64,000 nucleotides of DNA from Erinaceus europaeus (GCF_950295315.1 NC_080172.1:110150353-110214352), one strand, 5' to 3'. Shown: positions 21,262 through 33,509, counted from the stretch's first letter. Notes: generated by a model not told the origin, from the letters alone. Made by a program: numbers and translations.

Positions 21262-22290
21262 GTTCCCTTTTAGATGACTAGTAAAGCCAAACTCATTAAT
21301 TCTTCTATTTACTGATTTCTACAGTATAATTGCATGGCACTAACTGCTGAAATTGCTGGCTAAAAGCATGTGGTATAACTCTAAAGCTGCCCTGTATCCC
21401 CATGGTAGTCCCAGAGAATTTGGCATGGAAATGATAGCCCTACTACTGAAGGATCCATGTAAGCTATCTGCTTTTGGGGGGTACATGGGAGCTTACTACA
21501 TTCAGATTAAGTACCACTGATTTCTTTCTAAAACAGAAGCACTTTTATTGCTATTAAAATAATAGCTGCTTTACGAACTTCAAACACTAAAGAACAGTAC
21601 AAAGTTGTAAATCAAAGACTTCTTCATAATATTTCCTCAGTGGAATATATCCACTATTCCTGATTTTGTATGCATTAGAGATACTTGTCATGCGCAAACT
21701 TTAATAACAGCTATGTCACAACTCTACCATAAGTGACAAAATCTGCTTCAGGCTTGCTTGAGTGCAAAAAGTGTCTGATAGCAAAAAACTCCCTAATTTC
21801 AGACACTGTTCACTATCACCAGGACTTGATGTCTGGCAATGATCTGTTATCCTCCATGTAAGTAGTAATGTTGGGTTCCCTACGGTACTCAACTAGAGGT
21901 TCACACGACCTTGAGTTAAACTCTCACAGTAAAAAGCAGAGACTCTCTTCATGTTACTGTGTATACAAGTCTTTTGATTTTGGTGGACAAGCATGGCTCA
22001 AATATTCACCTCCAACACAGTTAATAAGGCCAGAAAATTAAGTGCTCTGATTGATCAAGCTTGAATTTCATATGCTTCTCTGGAGCCAACTGTGAAATCA
22101 ACTCTTTCCTAAGCACATGGACTGAGGGAGGATTGCTCCAGGAAGATAAAAAAAAACTATATTTAAAAAAAAAAATCCCTGCCCCAATACATTTGCTTCT
22201 CTTACATACTTGGGAGGACTCAGTTCCTCAGCCTGTCCATTTTTCTCAATGTAAGGATATTCTAAATAAAGAAAATGCTTAAAAATAGCA
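21262..22290. other. Unique DNA, no gene recognised
   Basis: AT-rich sequence with no repeat family, RNA or coding signal I can support. Confidence 0.4.
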
Positions 22291-22296
22291 TGTACT

Positions 22297-22395
22297 TGTT
22301 CTGGGGATGGGAATTATGTGGAATTGCACCCCTCCTATCCTATAGTCTTATCACTATTTCCATTTTATCAATAAAAATTAAAAAAAAAAAAGAAA
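22297..22395 (+). mobile_element. Very short 5'-truncated L1 3' end
   Basis: About 100 bp of the L1 3' UTR end ('ggaattatgtggaattgcac', 'ccattttatcaataaaaatt') with an A-tail, flanked by an imperfect TSD (aaaaatagcatg / aaaaataacatg). Confidence 0.75.
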
Positions 22396-22399
22396 AAAA

Positions 22400-22997
22400 T
22401 AACATGGACTTTACCTTTTTTTTTTATATTTTAAATGCAAGTATAAACCTTTCTCACATACGAATCACAGAAAATTCATACTGAGTAGCTAGTATATTAT
22501 TATTAGTGAAATCTACTACAACTGTCTTAATTTCTAACTGATATGTGTATCTTCTACAGTATTTTCTCCTTTCAATTTATTCGTGAGTTAAGAGGGACTT
22601 AGAAGAAAAATAGCTCTGTGTTTCTCTTCTTTCCCTCTACTTCTGCCTTTTATTTCCAGCATAAGTGGTTGGCAAGTACACAGAAGGAACATAAGTCTGA
22701 GAGAATGCGATAGAGTTTTTCTTTTCATTCATATTTTTAGAACACCATTAATTTCTTTCTGTATTCAAAGCAAGTTCCGGTTTGAAAGAAAAGTATAGCC
22801 TCCTGGTGCTGTAAAGGTCCCCACTTGCTCAGTCATAGATGAAACTCCCTCAGCCTGTATTTGGCGTCTTGCTGAACTCCCTCCCACACATCCAATTAAC
22901 AGGTTTACTGGATGGAATTCCATGCTCAGGGGCACAGAGAACACACATAGTACATTCTCCATCATCTCATCAAATTTCACTTACAAAACATGAATTC
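22400..22997. other. Unique DNA, nothing recognised
   Basis: No gene, RNA or known repeat seen. Confidence 0.4.
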
Positions 22998-23011
22998 AAA
23001 AGTGAAGTTCC

Positions 23012-23290
23012 CGGAGTCCGGTGGTAGCACAGCGGGTTAAGCGCACGTGGCGCAAAGGGCAAGGACCCGCTTAAGGAGCCGGATTCGAGCCTCCGGGTAC
23101 AAGCCTCCGGCTTCCCACCTGTGGGAGAGTCGCCTCACAAGCTGTGAAGCAGGTCTGCAACTGTCTTTCTCCCCCTCCTTTCTCCATTTCCCTCTGTCCT
23201 ATGCAGCATGTCCTATGTCGACATCAATAACAATAACTACAACAACAATATAAAAACAAGGGCAACAAAAGGGAAAAATAAATATTTTTA
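23012..23290 (+). mobile_element. SINE family A
   Basis: Head 'cggagtccggtggtagcaca', B box 'ggattcgagcc', body and short CAA/AAT tail. The 14-bp TSD aaaagtgaagttcc lies at 22998-23011 and 23291-23304. Confidence 0.92.
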
Positions 23291-23439
23291 AAAAGTGAAG
23301 TTCCTCATAATTCTAAATCAGTAATAGCTAAGCTATTAAACCAAGTTCAGGGTCCTTCTGATCACATGCTTTGTGTCATCCTACTGGTCGAGGCTCAGGA
23401 AACTGGCCTAGGGTCTCAATAAGCTAAATAAAACTATTT

Positions 23440-23608
23440 GTTTGGCAATTTATTTCATTTCTTTCATTTACTTTCACATGAAAGAGCAAGAAACAGGGAA
23501 GACAAAAAGAGAGAAGCCAGAGCACCACTCCGGCATATATAGTTTTGAGGATGAATCTAGGAGCTGCTGGCATGCAATTCCTAAGCATAACCAGTAACAG
23601 AATAAAGT
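23440..23608 (-). mobile_element. Degenerate tRNA-SINE, minus strand
   Basis: A T-rich start, then 'gaagccagagcaccactccg' and an antisense head-like 'catgcaattcctaagcataa' block. Family D or C; too diverged to place. Confidence 0.45.
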
Positions 23609-23794
23609 TGTTTAAATAACCAAAAGGAACTGGAAAATTCTGCAAAAAAAAAAAAAAAAAAGAGATGTGACTAAGATCATTGGCTGCCCAGAAATAAAAG
23701 AAACTTCCGCAATGGTAATAGTTATTAGGGGAAAAAAAAAAAAAAAAAAAGAACCATTTAAAATACGTGCCCTGCTCTTTGTCATACTCAGTCA

Positions 23795-24330
23795 AACCTA
23801 CTGCACATGGAAAATTCATTCATTTTTAGTAGTTACACAGTATCCCGTTGTATGATTACACCATAATTTATTTTAGCAATCTTCTGTTAAATGTGTGTTC
23901 TTTACAACCTTTTTTAAAGATTTTATTTATTTATGAGAAAGGAGGAGAGAGAAAGAACCAGACATCACTCTGGCACATGTGCTGCCGGGGATCGAACTCA
24001 GGACCTCATGCTTGAGAGTCCAAAGCTTTATCAGTGCACCACCTCCAGGACCACATCTTTACAATTTTGCATTGAGACCTGTATGAATGTCCTCAAAAGC
24101 TTCCTGGTAAATTTCCCTAAATTAAAACTCTAGGAAAAGAGTTGCTGAGTCAACAAAGATGTGTGTTTTAAACGTCCTCTACATATCACCAAGTCGTTTA
24201 TCAAAAGGGTATTAACAATTTGTACCAGGAGTAATGCATGAGAAAACTTCTTTCTCCATACCCAGCACTGGATATCACCATTCTTTTACATCTTTATCAG
24301 TCTGAACAATAAACAATATCATGGTATATT
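23795..24330 (-). mobile_element. Ancient L1 ORF2 3' fragment, minus strand, with SINE inside
   Basis: The flanks of the SINE at 23909-24054 read as antisense of an old L1 ORF2 end ('gagttgctgagtcaacaaag', 'aatttgtaccaggagtaatg'). Strongly diverged; no frame survives. Confidence 0.55.
23909..24054 (-). mobile_element. tRNA-SINE, family D (minus strand)
   Basis: T-rich tail, 'gattttatttatttatgaga', 'agacatcactctggcacatg', an antisense B-box-like 'gggatcgaactcaggacc' and head end 'gtgcaccacctccaggacca'. A (t/a)tctttacaa duplication flanks it. Confidence 0.7.
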
Positions 24331-24358
24331 TCTATGATCACAGTTGAAGGTGAATGTA

Positions 24359-24819
24359 GGTGATTATATATTAGTACATTATATAGGGTTAAATATGTAT
24401 ATAGGAGATTATATATCAGTACATTATATAGGGTTATATATATAGGTGATTATATGTTAGTACATTATATGGGGTTATATATATATATGTGATTATAGAT
24501 CAGTACATTATATAGGGTTATATATATAGGTGATTATATATTAGTACAACATATAGGGTTTTATATATATATATGAGATTATATATTAGTACATTATATA
24601 GGGTTACATATAGGTGATTATATATTGGTACATAATATAGGGTTATATATAGGTGATTATATATTAGTACATTGTATAGGGTTATATATATATATAGGTG
24701 ATTATATATTAGTATATTATATATGATTTTACATATATATATAGGTGATTATATATTAGTAAATTATATAGGGTTATATATATAGGTGATTATATATTAG
24801 TACATTGTAAAGGGTTATA
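24359..24819. repeat. AT-rich minisatellite, about 11 units of 38-47 bp
   Basis: The core 'gattatatattagtacatt' is followed by 'atatagggttatatata' and repeated about eleven times. Unit length varies mainly through the (TA)n stretch at each junction, and units differ by a few substitutions. Confidence 0.92.
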
Positions 24820-24961
24820 ATAATAGCAGCATCTACGTAGTGCTTATCAGCCATTTCCGTATAGTCTCTCTTTAAATCCTCACAATCTCATTGAATCTTA
24901 TCAGTCAGAAGGCCTATTCTCTCAATTTTGTGGAAGTGAAAATAACAATTTGAGAAGCAAG

Positions 24962-25290
24962 GAGGGGGAGGACAGAAGGTAGCACACTGGGTTAAGTGTA
25001 TGCACATAGGTCGACATTTAAGGACCTGTATAATCCCCCGGTTCCCCACCTGAGGGGGGGGTTCACTTCACAAGCGCTGAAGGAGATCTGCAGGTGTCTT
25101 TCTCTTCCCCTCTCTGTTCCCATCCTCTCTCAATTTCTTTTTGTCCTAACCAACAACAATAACACTAGCAACAACAACAACAATAACATAAACAACAAAT
25201 ACATGGCCTCCAGGAGCAGTGGATTCATAGTGCTGGCACCCAGCCCCAGCAATAACCCTGGAGGCAAAAAAAAAAAGAAGAAAAGGAGGA
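24962..25290 (+). mobile_element. SINE family A, long form
   Basis: Head 'gacagaaggtagcacactgg', a damaged B box, body, CAA tail, then 'caggagcagtggattcatag' and 'cagcaataaccctggagg' before the A-tail. This 3' extension marks the long form of family A. Confidence 0.85.
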
Positions 25291-25299
25291 ATAATTAAA

Positions 25300-26600
25300 A
25301 GGTCAACCAAGGACTATTGGAACTTGTCTAAAACCAAAATCCATGCTCTGAAAATCCACCTATAACTAAATCTGATTTTTTTTTCAACTTTTCTATGAAT
25401 ATGGAAAGCTATCCTGCATTTAGATGAGTTAGAGTGTAAAATAAGACTTACACACAGAATAATATAATCTAATACCTAGCACCCCTGAGGATGTTAACCA
25501 AAAGGAAGAATGTTACCTAAACTCTGTCTATCTGGCCAGGAGCTGAAAGGCAACTAGAAAAACTGAATGTGCATCACTCATCTTGAAGCCTCGTAAAAGA
25601 AGGGAAATTGTATTTGCAAGTCCAATTTCTGAATGTTTGAGGAAGCCTCACAGGAACACTGCAGTGAGGAGTTAAAACGAGGGCCCTGAAAGGGGATATA
25701 GATGATATAGTGTGTAGGACTCTCCCCAGCGGGATATGTAAATACTTTATACACTAATTCAATTACATTTTCAGATTATACAGGAAGACTGATTTAAACA
25801 AGTCTGCACTGCTGTCCCGTCACCCGTGCACACATGCAGGGCAAGAGTTAAGAGAGCTTGGTCGACCTTAACTCTGGATGCCTTGACTTTTATGGGCTTA
25901 AGTTGGAACTTTAATGTTTTATTAATGTCGAGTTTTTGGAGTTGGTATTCAGAATGTTTCAAACAGAGATATGATGGGTCTCAGAGACTAGGAATCTGTT
26001 CTCATTGGCAGGTAGTAAATAATAATAATAATAATAATAAAAGGGAAGAAGTAAATAAAATTCACTATGCTAAACAAATAATCAACCAAGAAACAGTGAT
26101 GTTATTTCTGCATTAATTACTAGTTATGTAAAAAGTAAAAAAAAATATTTGACCTGCAGTTTCTATCACTGATGAATTCATGGGTAATATGTATAACTGT
26201 GGACTTCTACATGTCCCTGTTCGAATGTATAGCTAAATGTATTCTAAAATTTATCATTATTAACAAAAACAGTAATGATATTTAAATAAAGGTGTTTGCT
26301 CAAAGCACAAACGAAACCAGCTAAGTCTTATAAATACCTCACAGACTCAAGAAATTCTAGACTGTCTTTCATAGTACTTATATCTCGCATTGATTTGCCT
26401 TAAGGTTCTGATTATATATGTGATTTTCTAGAAGGAATTCAAAGATGACTCAAGCTTGCAATTTTCAGTAATAAAAACTTTCCCAGCAGATTGATTTGTC
26501 TCTATTTCCAAAGGTTTGGTCTTTCAAAAAGTAAAATGTATACAAAATATTTTTCTGAGAGAAGAGTTCCACTGAGGGTTAATTTCAGCTTTTTGTGTTC

Positions 26601-26634
<34 letters not shown>

Positions 26635-27815
26635 AGTAGTTTCTATTTTTTTTTTGAAAATGCTATTTAAAAAGTTTCCCTTTCAAAAGACCAAAAAGCA
26701 AAATGTTGTTAAATTTTAATCAGATTGTTGTCATTAATGAGGGCTAAGACTTTTTTCTCAGTGTTACTTCTCTTTGGCCACCATTCACATGACTTGCTTT
26801 ACGTCTTTGCCAGTTCATCTGCAAAAACTCACAGGTTTTGCTGGAGAAGAGTTTTATTTTTCCGGAAACTGAAGACTTGGAGTTACATGTCTCCATATTC
26901 ATTAATGTCTTGACTATGAAGAATAAGGTGAAAAATAATTTTAACTTGGGGAAAATAATGCTTATAAGACAATCATGGAGGAATAATCATCTCAACTAAA
27001 GCAACAGTTTGTGCAAAGACAAAAAGAGCCAAATTCTGTCCTTGGATGTGCACACACAGTTCCCATTAGCTTTTGAAAACAGCTATGTGTGTATAGCCAA
27101 GGACTGTGTTTAGTTCAATTGAGTCTAATTTATCCAGACTACTACAGCCATGAAAGATAAAAACAGATTATAAGACATTTTGCATGTCGGGACAGTAACA
27201 GGCCTTGTGCTTCCCTAGTCCCCAGGGTTTCCTTCATCAGGCCAAACGTCACTGATCAGATCTGAGAAGTTAGAAAAGTATATAGAGCAAATTTATGTAC
27301 AGTGCTACTTGCTATTGTTGTTCAGCCCTAGCTTAGTGGATGCTATTCTTTCTGTGTTGGGAGCCAAATGCTAGCAAATTAAATTTGCCAAAAAGAAACA
27401 GCCTTAGTCACATGCATATGAAATTAGCTACTGAGATAATAATAAAAGGATGTTGATTTTAAACAGATTTTTAAAGACCAATCGAGATATATTGAATTCA
27501 TAGGTTTCAAACCTTCTCCATGCCCTGGTTTATAAATAAGATATATTCCAAGAAAAGATGTTTTGTTTAATATTTTGCTAAATTAAATTTCTCTCAGAAA
27601 TGCTTACACCTATAAACATGTTAGTCCACAATGGTGATTCTCTCCAGAATGAAATCATTAGTCACGGAACAGTCTAAGCCAATGTTTAGAAGATTGGTGA
27701 AAGAAACATACTTTCCCCTGTCAAATTGCTGGCTCTATACATACACATATCTTGAATATTAGATGATCCACTTCATGGTATGCTCCTATACTGTGTTCTC
27801 TAATAAGACCACCAG
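25300..27815. other. Unique DNA with (AAT)n and (GT)n runs
   Basis: An (aat)n run is at about 26019-26040 and a (gt)n run at about 26601-26627. Apart from these I recognise no repeat family and no coding exon in this 2.5-kb stretch. Confidence 0.45.
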
Positions 27816-27824
27816 TCTCCTCCT

Positions 27825-28535
27825 TTTAATTTTTTTCTTTTTCTTTTTTTTTTTATTTCTTTATTGGGAGATTAATAGTTCACAGTTACAAGTAAAATAC
27901 AATAGTTTGTATGTGCATAAAATTCCCAGTTCTCCACATAGCAATTCAATTCCCACTAGGTCATCCTCTGCCATCATGATCCAGGACCCAAACCCTCACC
28001 CTCACCCCTTTTACTTTGCTCCAATACACTACCTCCAGTCCAAGGTCTGCTTAGTATTTTCCCTTCTGATCTTGTTTTTCAACTTCTGCCTGTGAATGAG
28101 ATCATCCCATATTCATCCTTTTGTTTCTGACTTATCTCACTTAACATGATTCCTTCAAGCTCCATCTAAGATGGGGTGAAAAAGATGAATTCTCCATTTT
28201 AATAGCTGAGTAGTATTCCACTGTGTATACAGACCACAACTTTCTCAGCCACTCATTTGTTGGACACCGGGGTTGCTTCCAGGTTTTGGCTATTATAAAT
28301 TGTGCTGCTATGAACACAGGAATACACAAATCTTTTTGGACGGGTGTGTTGGGTTCCTTAGGCTATATCCCCAGGAGAGAAATTGCAGGGTCATAGGGAA
28401 GGTCCACTTCTGGCCTTCTGATTGTCCTCCAGACTGTTCTCCATGGGTGCTGGACCAACTAACATTCCCACCAGCAGTGCAGGAGAGTTCCTTTGTCCCC
28501 ATAACCTCTCCAGCATTTGCTGCTGCTAATTTCTC
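27825..28535 (-). mobile_element. 5'-truncated L1, minus strand
   Basis: The antisense strand reads as the L1 ORF2 C-terminus ([20 protein letters not shown] in the 28141-28329 region) followed by a 3' UTR of about 300 bp and an A-tail, seen here as the T-run at 27840-27855. The coding part is truncated and broken. Confidence 0.88.
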
Positions 28536-28544
28536 TTTTTCTTT

Positions 28545-28745
28545 AAGATTTTTCCATGGGAGAAAGACCAGAGAACCACTCAGGTGAGGCAAATTCAGTG
28601 CCAGGGTTTAAAACTGGAAGTTCATGCATGCAAGTTGTTTTACCCACACCACCACCACCACCTCTTTGTCTCTTATCAGGGAGTAAAGTTAAGGCCTTCA
28701 ACATACAAATCATTCATTCCACCCCTAAGCTATATCTCCAACTCC
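28545..28745 (-). mobile_element. Possible degenerate SINE, minus strand
   Basis: 'agaccagagaaccactcagg' and 'agttcatgcatgcaag' resemble the antisense body and head of family D SINEs. Weak support. Confidence 0.3.
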
Positions 28746-29190
28746 ATTTTGCTTTCTTCCACTGGTACTTTATACTGAATAAAATAAGCCTGACAAATTC
28801 TTTTGAATATTCATTGCCAAACACAGACTGTTCCAGCTAGTGGATACCCAGTGATAGTTGCTTTGTGGTAAACACTTAAGTTGACTCCTCTTGTTTCTCT
28901 GCTATGTGTTGAATATCTGGCTGCATGCATGTCTGGGAAATCTAATCCAAGACCTTTTATATGCATGAAATTCCTCCTGATAATCACAGTGCTAACATGC
29001 ATATAAAGCCATCTCAGAATTCCATGGAATATCTCAAGTACAAATTAGAGGAGAAATTTATTAGTAAATAGTCAATATTTTTAAAATGTCAATGGATATT
29101 TTACGCAAATTTCCTTCCACTTTCTAGAGAAAATACAGTATTTGTAGCCACCTGCAGTGGGAAAGCTACATGAGCATTAGAAGCAGTGCT
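28746..29190. other. Unique DNA, nothing recognised
   Basis: No gene or repeat family can be supported. Confidence 0.4.
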
Positions 29191-29193
29191 GCA

Positions 29194-29466
29194 AGGGCGT
29201 CAGGAGGTAGTGCAGAGGATTAAGCACACATGGCATGGAGCCCAAAGACCAGTGTAAGGATCCCGGTTGGAGCCCCTGGCTCCCCACCTGCAGGGAATAG
29301 CTTCACAGGTGGTGAAGCAGGTCTGCAGGTTTCTATCTTTCTCTCCCCCTCTCTGCCTTCCGTCCTCTTTCCATTTCTCTTTGTCATATCCAACAACGAT
29401 GACATCAATAACAACAACAATAATAACTACATCAAAACAACAAGAGCAATTCAAAAGAAAAAAAAA
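29194..29466 (+). mobile_element. SINE family A
   Basis: Head 'gcgtcaggaggtagtgcaga', B box changed to 'ggttggagccc', standard body and CAA/AAT tail. An imperfect TSD (gaagcagtgctg / gaagtgctg) flanks it. Confidence 0.88.
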
Positions 29467-29669
29467 GAAGTGCTGTAGGTACCTTTTTCTCTCTTCCTCT
29501 CTCGTCCTCTCTACTCTCATTCTCTATCATAAAAGAAAGGGGAATAAAAGGCCTCTGGGAAAGATGTCATTGCCCTGTATGTATGTATGTATGAAACAAT
29601 ACTGGTGAAAAAAAAAGACCCAGGGAATCAGACACAGCTTCTGGAACTGAAGAGTTAAAAACTTAAAGT

Positions 29670-29945
29670 AGGGGTCAGGCAGTGGCACACCTGGTTAAGT
29701 ACACACATTACATTTCAGTGCTGAAGGACCTGAGTTCAAACCACCTGGTCCCCACCTGCAGAGGGAAAATTTCATGAGTATAGAAGTAGGACTACAGGTG
29801 TCTCTCTTTCTCTTTCCCTATCTCTATCCCCCACCCTCTCAATTTCTCTCCATCGCTATCCAATAATAAGTAAATAAAAAGGTGTTTTAAATGATAGAAG
29901 AAGGAGGAGGAGGAGAAGGAGAAGATGAAGGGGAAGAAGAATATA
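29670..29945 (+). mobile_element. SINE family B with GAA-rich tail
   Basis: Head 'ggggtcaggcagtggcacac', B box 'gagttcaaacc', body, then a GAA/GGA-rich tail (about 29893-29942). The word aacttaaagta precedes it (29659-29669) and aacttaatgta follows (about 29948-29958). Confidence 0.82.
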
Positions 29946-29959
29946 GGAACTTAATGTAG

Positions 29960-30237
29960 GGCCGCAGGCAGTTGCACACCTGGATGAGCATGCACAAGGA
30001 CCCAAGTTCAAGCCCCCAGTCCCCACCTGCAAGAAAGAAGTAGCAGTGCTGCAGGTCTCTCTCTCCCTCTCTCTCTCTCTCTGTCTCTGTCTCTCTCTCA
30101 GAGAGACATAGAAGCACCTTCAGCCATGTTTCACCACTTGTGAAGCTTTCCTCCTGCAGGTGGGGACCAGGGGCTTGAACCCAGGTCCTTGAGCACTGTA
30201 ATGTGTGTACTTAACCAGGTGCACCACCGCCTGGGTC

Positions 30238-30288
<51 letters not shown>

Positions 30289-30347
30289 CCCCATCCCTCC
30301 CAATTTCTCTATGTCTCTGTCAAATAAATAAAAATATTTTTTAAAAA
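29960..30347 (+). mobile_element. SINE family B with an inverted internal segment
   Basis: A plus-strand head and body (29960-30100), an antisense SINE body and head (about 30100-30238), an (atct)n run (30239-30288) and then a plus-strand SINE end ('caatttctctatgtctctgt', 'aaataaataaaaat'). The word aactta(a/t)(a/t)gta lies on both outer sides, so the set may be one insertion. Confidence 0.7.
30239..30288. repeat. (ATCT)n microsatellite
   Basis: About 12 perfect tetranucleotide units inside the SINE composite. Confidence 0.97.
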
Positions 30348-30371
30348 AGAACTTAAAGTAAATTGAAGAAA

Positions 30372-30505
30372 GGCTGGGGGCTAGGATAATAGGATAATAG
30401 TTATAATGGTTATACAAAAGGCTTTCATGCCTGAAGTTCTGAGTCCCTGGTTCAGTCCACAGCATTCATAAGCAAGATTTGAATAGTTATGATATCTTTC
30501 TCCCC

Positions 30506-30558
<53 letters not shown>

Positions 30559-30570
30559 TTAAAAACTATA
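30372..30570 (+). mobile_element. SINE family C with (CT)n tract
   Basis: tRNA-like head 'ataatggttatacaaaagg', 'ctttcatgcctgaagttctg', B-box-like 'ctggttcagtccac', followed by a (ct)n run at about 30510-30558. Confidence 0.75.
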
Positions 30571-32440
30571 AAGAAAAGAAAGAATGGAAGAGGAAGGGAG
30601 GGAGGAGAGGAGAGACTGGGAGTCCAAGAAATTTATGTCTACAAAGCAGGCCTTTTGCTTCTCTGAGATTTACCATAATCCTAAAGGGTCATGTCTTTGC
30701 TGATCTCTTTTTCGCTGGACTCAAATAGCCTTTTAACTTCAGGCAAAGGAATTAAATGAATGAAAGGCTCTTTTTTGCTAGGTACAATGACAGAGTGCTA
30801 ATGTTACCAAATTTCTCCAATGCCACAGCAGTGAATTGAATAGTCTCAGAACTCTATGGCAATTCCCTCAGGGTCACTGAAATATAGACAACAGGCTAGA
30901 TGTCAGTGAGCCATCACACCACAAGAACAATACACATCTGAAAATTTCTTTCTTAGCTCTATAACTTGGAACTGATGTTTCACATATTTTCCCAATTTTT
31001 TAGTCTATGTACTGAAGTTAATGATACATGTCCTTAAGTGTTTTCAGCATGTGGGTAGAGTGGGGAGGAGTTTGAGTTTATAGAAAAGCTAGACTTCATA
31101 ATAATAATAGCAATAAATAACAATAATAGCAATAATCATTTCCCTCAACACGTACCATATGCTAGATAATGAATTAAATATTTTATATATCATTTGATAT
31201 GTGTAAAAATCTTAAGGAGTGAGTGGGTTCTATTATTGCAGATACACAGATTTTTAATTTTATTTTAGGTGTTCAGACAGGGGAAGAAACTTGGCAAATT
31301 TCATACAGCAGCCAGTTCAAGGCAGGTGGGGCAAAGTTGTTCTTCCTATATAAAAAACCAGGCTTCATATTTTTACTTAGTCTTGGAGATAATATGGACT
31401 GGAGATTAAATCTCCATCAAGAAACATGCTTTGTTTATTTGTTTGTTTGTTTTTACTTGTGTGGTCAGTCTTTATTACATATACTGGAAGGATGCCTGGT
31501 TCCACAAATATGAATCCATCCATATCCTCATAGCTAAAAGTATCTCCAAACATTCTTTGTTCTCATTATTTTTATGGCTAGGTACTTTCTGTTCCCTAAA
31601 ACATTGGGTAGGGTATGGGTTGTTGTTTTTCCTTTGCCATTTAAAAAAGGGGGGAGAAAGGAAGGAAGGAAGGAAGGAAGGAAGGAAGGAAGGAAGGAAG
31701 GAAGGAAGGAAGAGAAAGAAAGAGAGAAGCAGTGAAACACAATGTGTTTGCATCCACAATAAAGCTCAGTTGAAATGGTAATAAATGAGCGCTCATGCTT
31801 TGCTTTCATTTGCTACTGCTGAGCCTAGTGACTGACAATTTCCTCATCTTTATTCTCAAACAAGCTCTGTGGCACTGGTATTCTTCACATTGTATGAAAG
31901 AAAAAGTCAGGAGTTTGCTTGATCTAACTATCAAGCTGATGTTTCAGGATTGGCAATTTATATTCACACCTTGATATTCTTCTGGGACTCATCAGGAACT
32001 TCTGCTACTTGAACAGGATGTAAAACACAAAAGCAAAGGGAACGACTAGCTATAAACTGAACCTCCAGACATGTCCCCCAACAGAGCATACAACAAACTG
32101 GAACTTTGCCAGCTCAATTTTTCAAGTCTTTCTTAAAACTTTCTCCTTAGAGGTATTTGTTATTTCTCTTTCCTTTCCTTAAACCAAACTTTTTGAAAGA
32201 AAGAAAAGTTTCTAGTGTCTAACCAGAATAATTTTCCAAAACTTCCTACCTGGATGGTATTATAACCTCTTAAGTTAATTAATCAAGGGTAACTCCCCTT
32301 TGAAATCTCTCCTTGAGTCTTAAAGAATTCAAGTTTGCTTTCTAGAAAGAATGGAGAATCAGTATGGGAAAATCTCTGAGCACTTTGGACACAGTGAGAA
32401 GTGACGGCATGCACCAGCCCCTCTCTGTCTCTCTCTTTTC
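30571..32440. other. Unique DNA with (AAGG)n microsatellite
   Basis: The (aagg)n run spans about 31658-31711 and is continued by (ag)-rich sequence. No gene or known repeat family is seen in the rest. Confidence 0.45.
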
Positions 32441-32672
32441 TTAATTTTCGCCCCAGAGTTATCCCTGGGGCTCAGTGCCAGCACTACAAATTCACTGGTC
32501 CTGGTGGCCATTTTTTCCATTTTAGTGTATAGGACAGAGAAACTGAAAGAAGAGGAGGAGGAGAGAGAGAGAGAGAGGTGTAGACCTGCTTTACACTGCA
32601 GGTCAGGAGCAGGAGCTCAAACCTGGATCCTTGTGGGATCCTTGTGGTCCTTGCACTTTGTACTATGTTTCC
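32441..32672 (-). mobile_element. SINE family A, minus strand, diverged
   Basis: Antisense 3' extension ('agttatccctggggctcagt', 'gccagcactacaaattcact') followed by the antisense body ('tataggacagagaaactgaa') and part of the head. A (GGA/GA)n expansion lies in the body. Confidence 0.7.
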
Positions 32673-32888
32673 TTTCTCATTTCAAGATGAGTTTTTTGTT
32701 TACTAAAGTACACAGCAACAAGAAGAAACTCTGTGAAGACATGAATCTGGCAAGCCTATTACACCACCATATTTCTGATACAGTGCCTAAGAATCAGGCA
32801 GATATACTTCAAGCTCAAAGGTCCCAGGTTTGATCATTGGTACCACCACAAGTGAAAGCTGAATAAGGCTCTGGAAAAATTAAAACTC

Positions 32889-33359
32889 AGAGGCTAGTGG
32901 TGGAGCACCTGGTTGAGTGAGAAAGGGCTGTTAAAGTGGTCCTATTAAAGTAAGAAAGGACCCAGGTTCAAGGCTCCTGTCCCCTGGGGCCTACAGGGGG
33001 GAAGCTTTACAAGTGGTGAAACAGTGCTGCAAATGCCTTTCCCTTTTCACTATTTTTCTTATTTTACTTTATTTTTTTAAATAATTTATTCCCTTTTGTT
33101 GCCCTTGTTTTATTGTTGTAGTTATTGTTGTTGTTGTTATTGATGTTGTCATTGTTGGATAGGACAGAGAGAAATTAAGAGGGGAGGGGAAGACAGAGAG
33201 GGGGAGAGAAAGACACCTACAGACCTTCTTCACCGCTTGTGAAGTGACTCCCCTGCAGGTGGGGAGCTGGTGGCTCGAACCAGGAGCCTTAAGCTGGTCC
33301 TTGTGCTTTGCGCCTCGTGAGCTTAACCCACTGCACTACTGCCCAACTTCCTGTAAATG

Positions 33360-33407
<48 letters not shown>

Positions 33408-33505
33408 TTCTTTCCTTCTCTCTCTCTTTCTTTCTTTTTCTCCTCTCCATCTCTATTTCTGCCTTTCTTCACAATTTCTCTTTATCCAAAATAAAATATA
33501 GTTTA
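32889..33505 (+). mobile_element. SINE family B interrupted by a family A SINE
   Basis: Head and body run from 32889 ('gaggctagtggtggagcacc') to about 33040. The tail resumes at 33353 with a (tttc)n expansion (33360-33410) and 'ctctttatccaaaataaaat'. The break is filled by a minus-strand family A SINE; the word ctg(c/t)aaatg(c/t)ctttc flanks it. Confidence 0.75.
33046..33352 (-). mobile_element. SINE family A, minus strand, nested
   Basis: T-rich tail, 'cccttgttttattgttgtag', antisense body 'gataggacagagagaaatta', antisense B box 'ggctcgaacc' and head end 'actactgcccaacttcc'. Inserted into a family B SINE. Confidence 0.88.
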
Positions 33506-33509
33506 GAAA

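Noticed and set aside
23424..23819. A 131-codon minus-strand frame with Phe runs
   Set aside because: The Phe runs come from two A-runs read in antisense; the rest is SINE-like and unique DNA without a domain.
24359..24819. CRISPR-like regularly spaced repeats
   Set aside because: The units are contiguous with only (TA)n length variation; there are no distinct spacers, and the genome is mammalian.
28141..28329. A short minus-strand gene with the [12 protein letters not shown] sequence
   Set aside because: This is the C-terminus of a truncated L1 ORF2.
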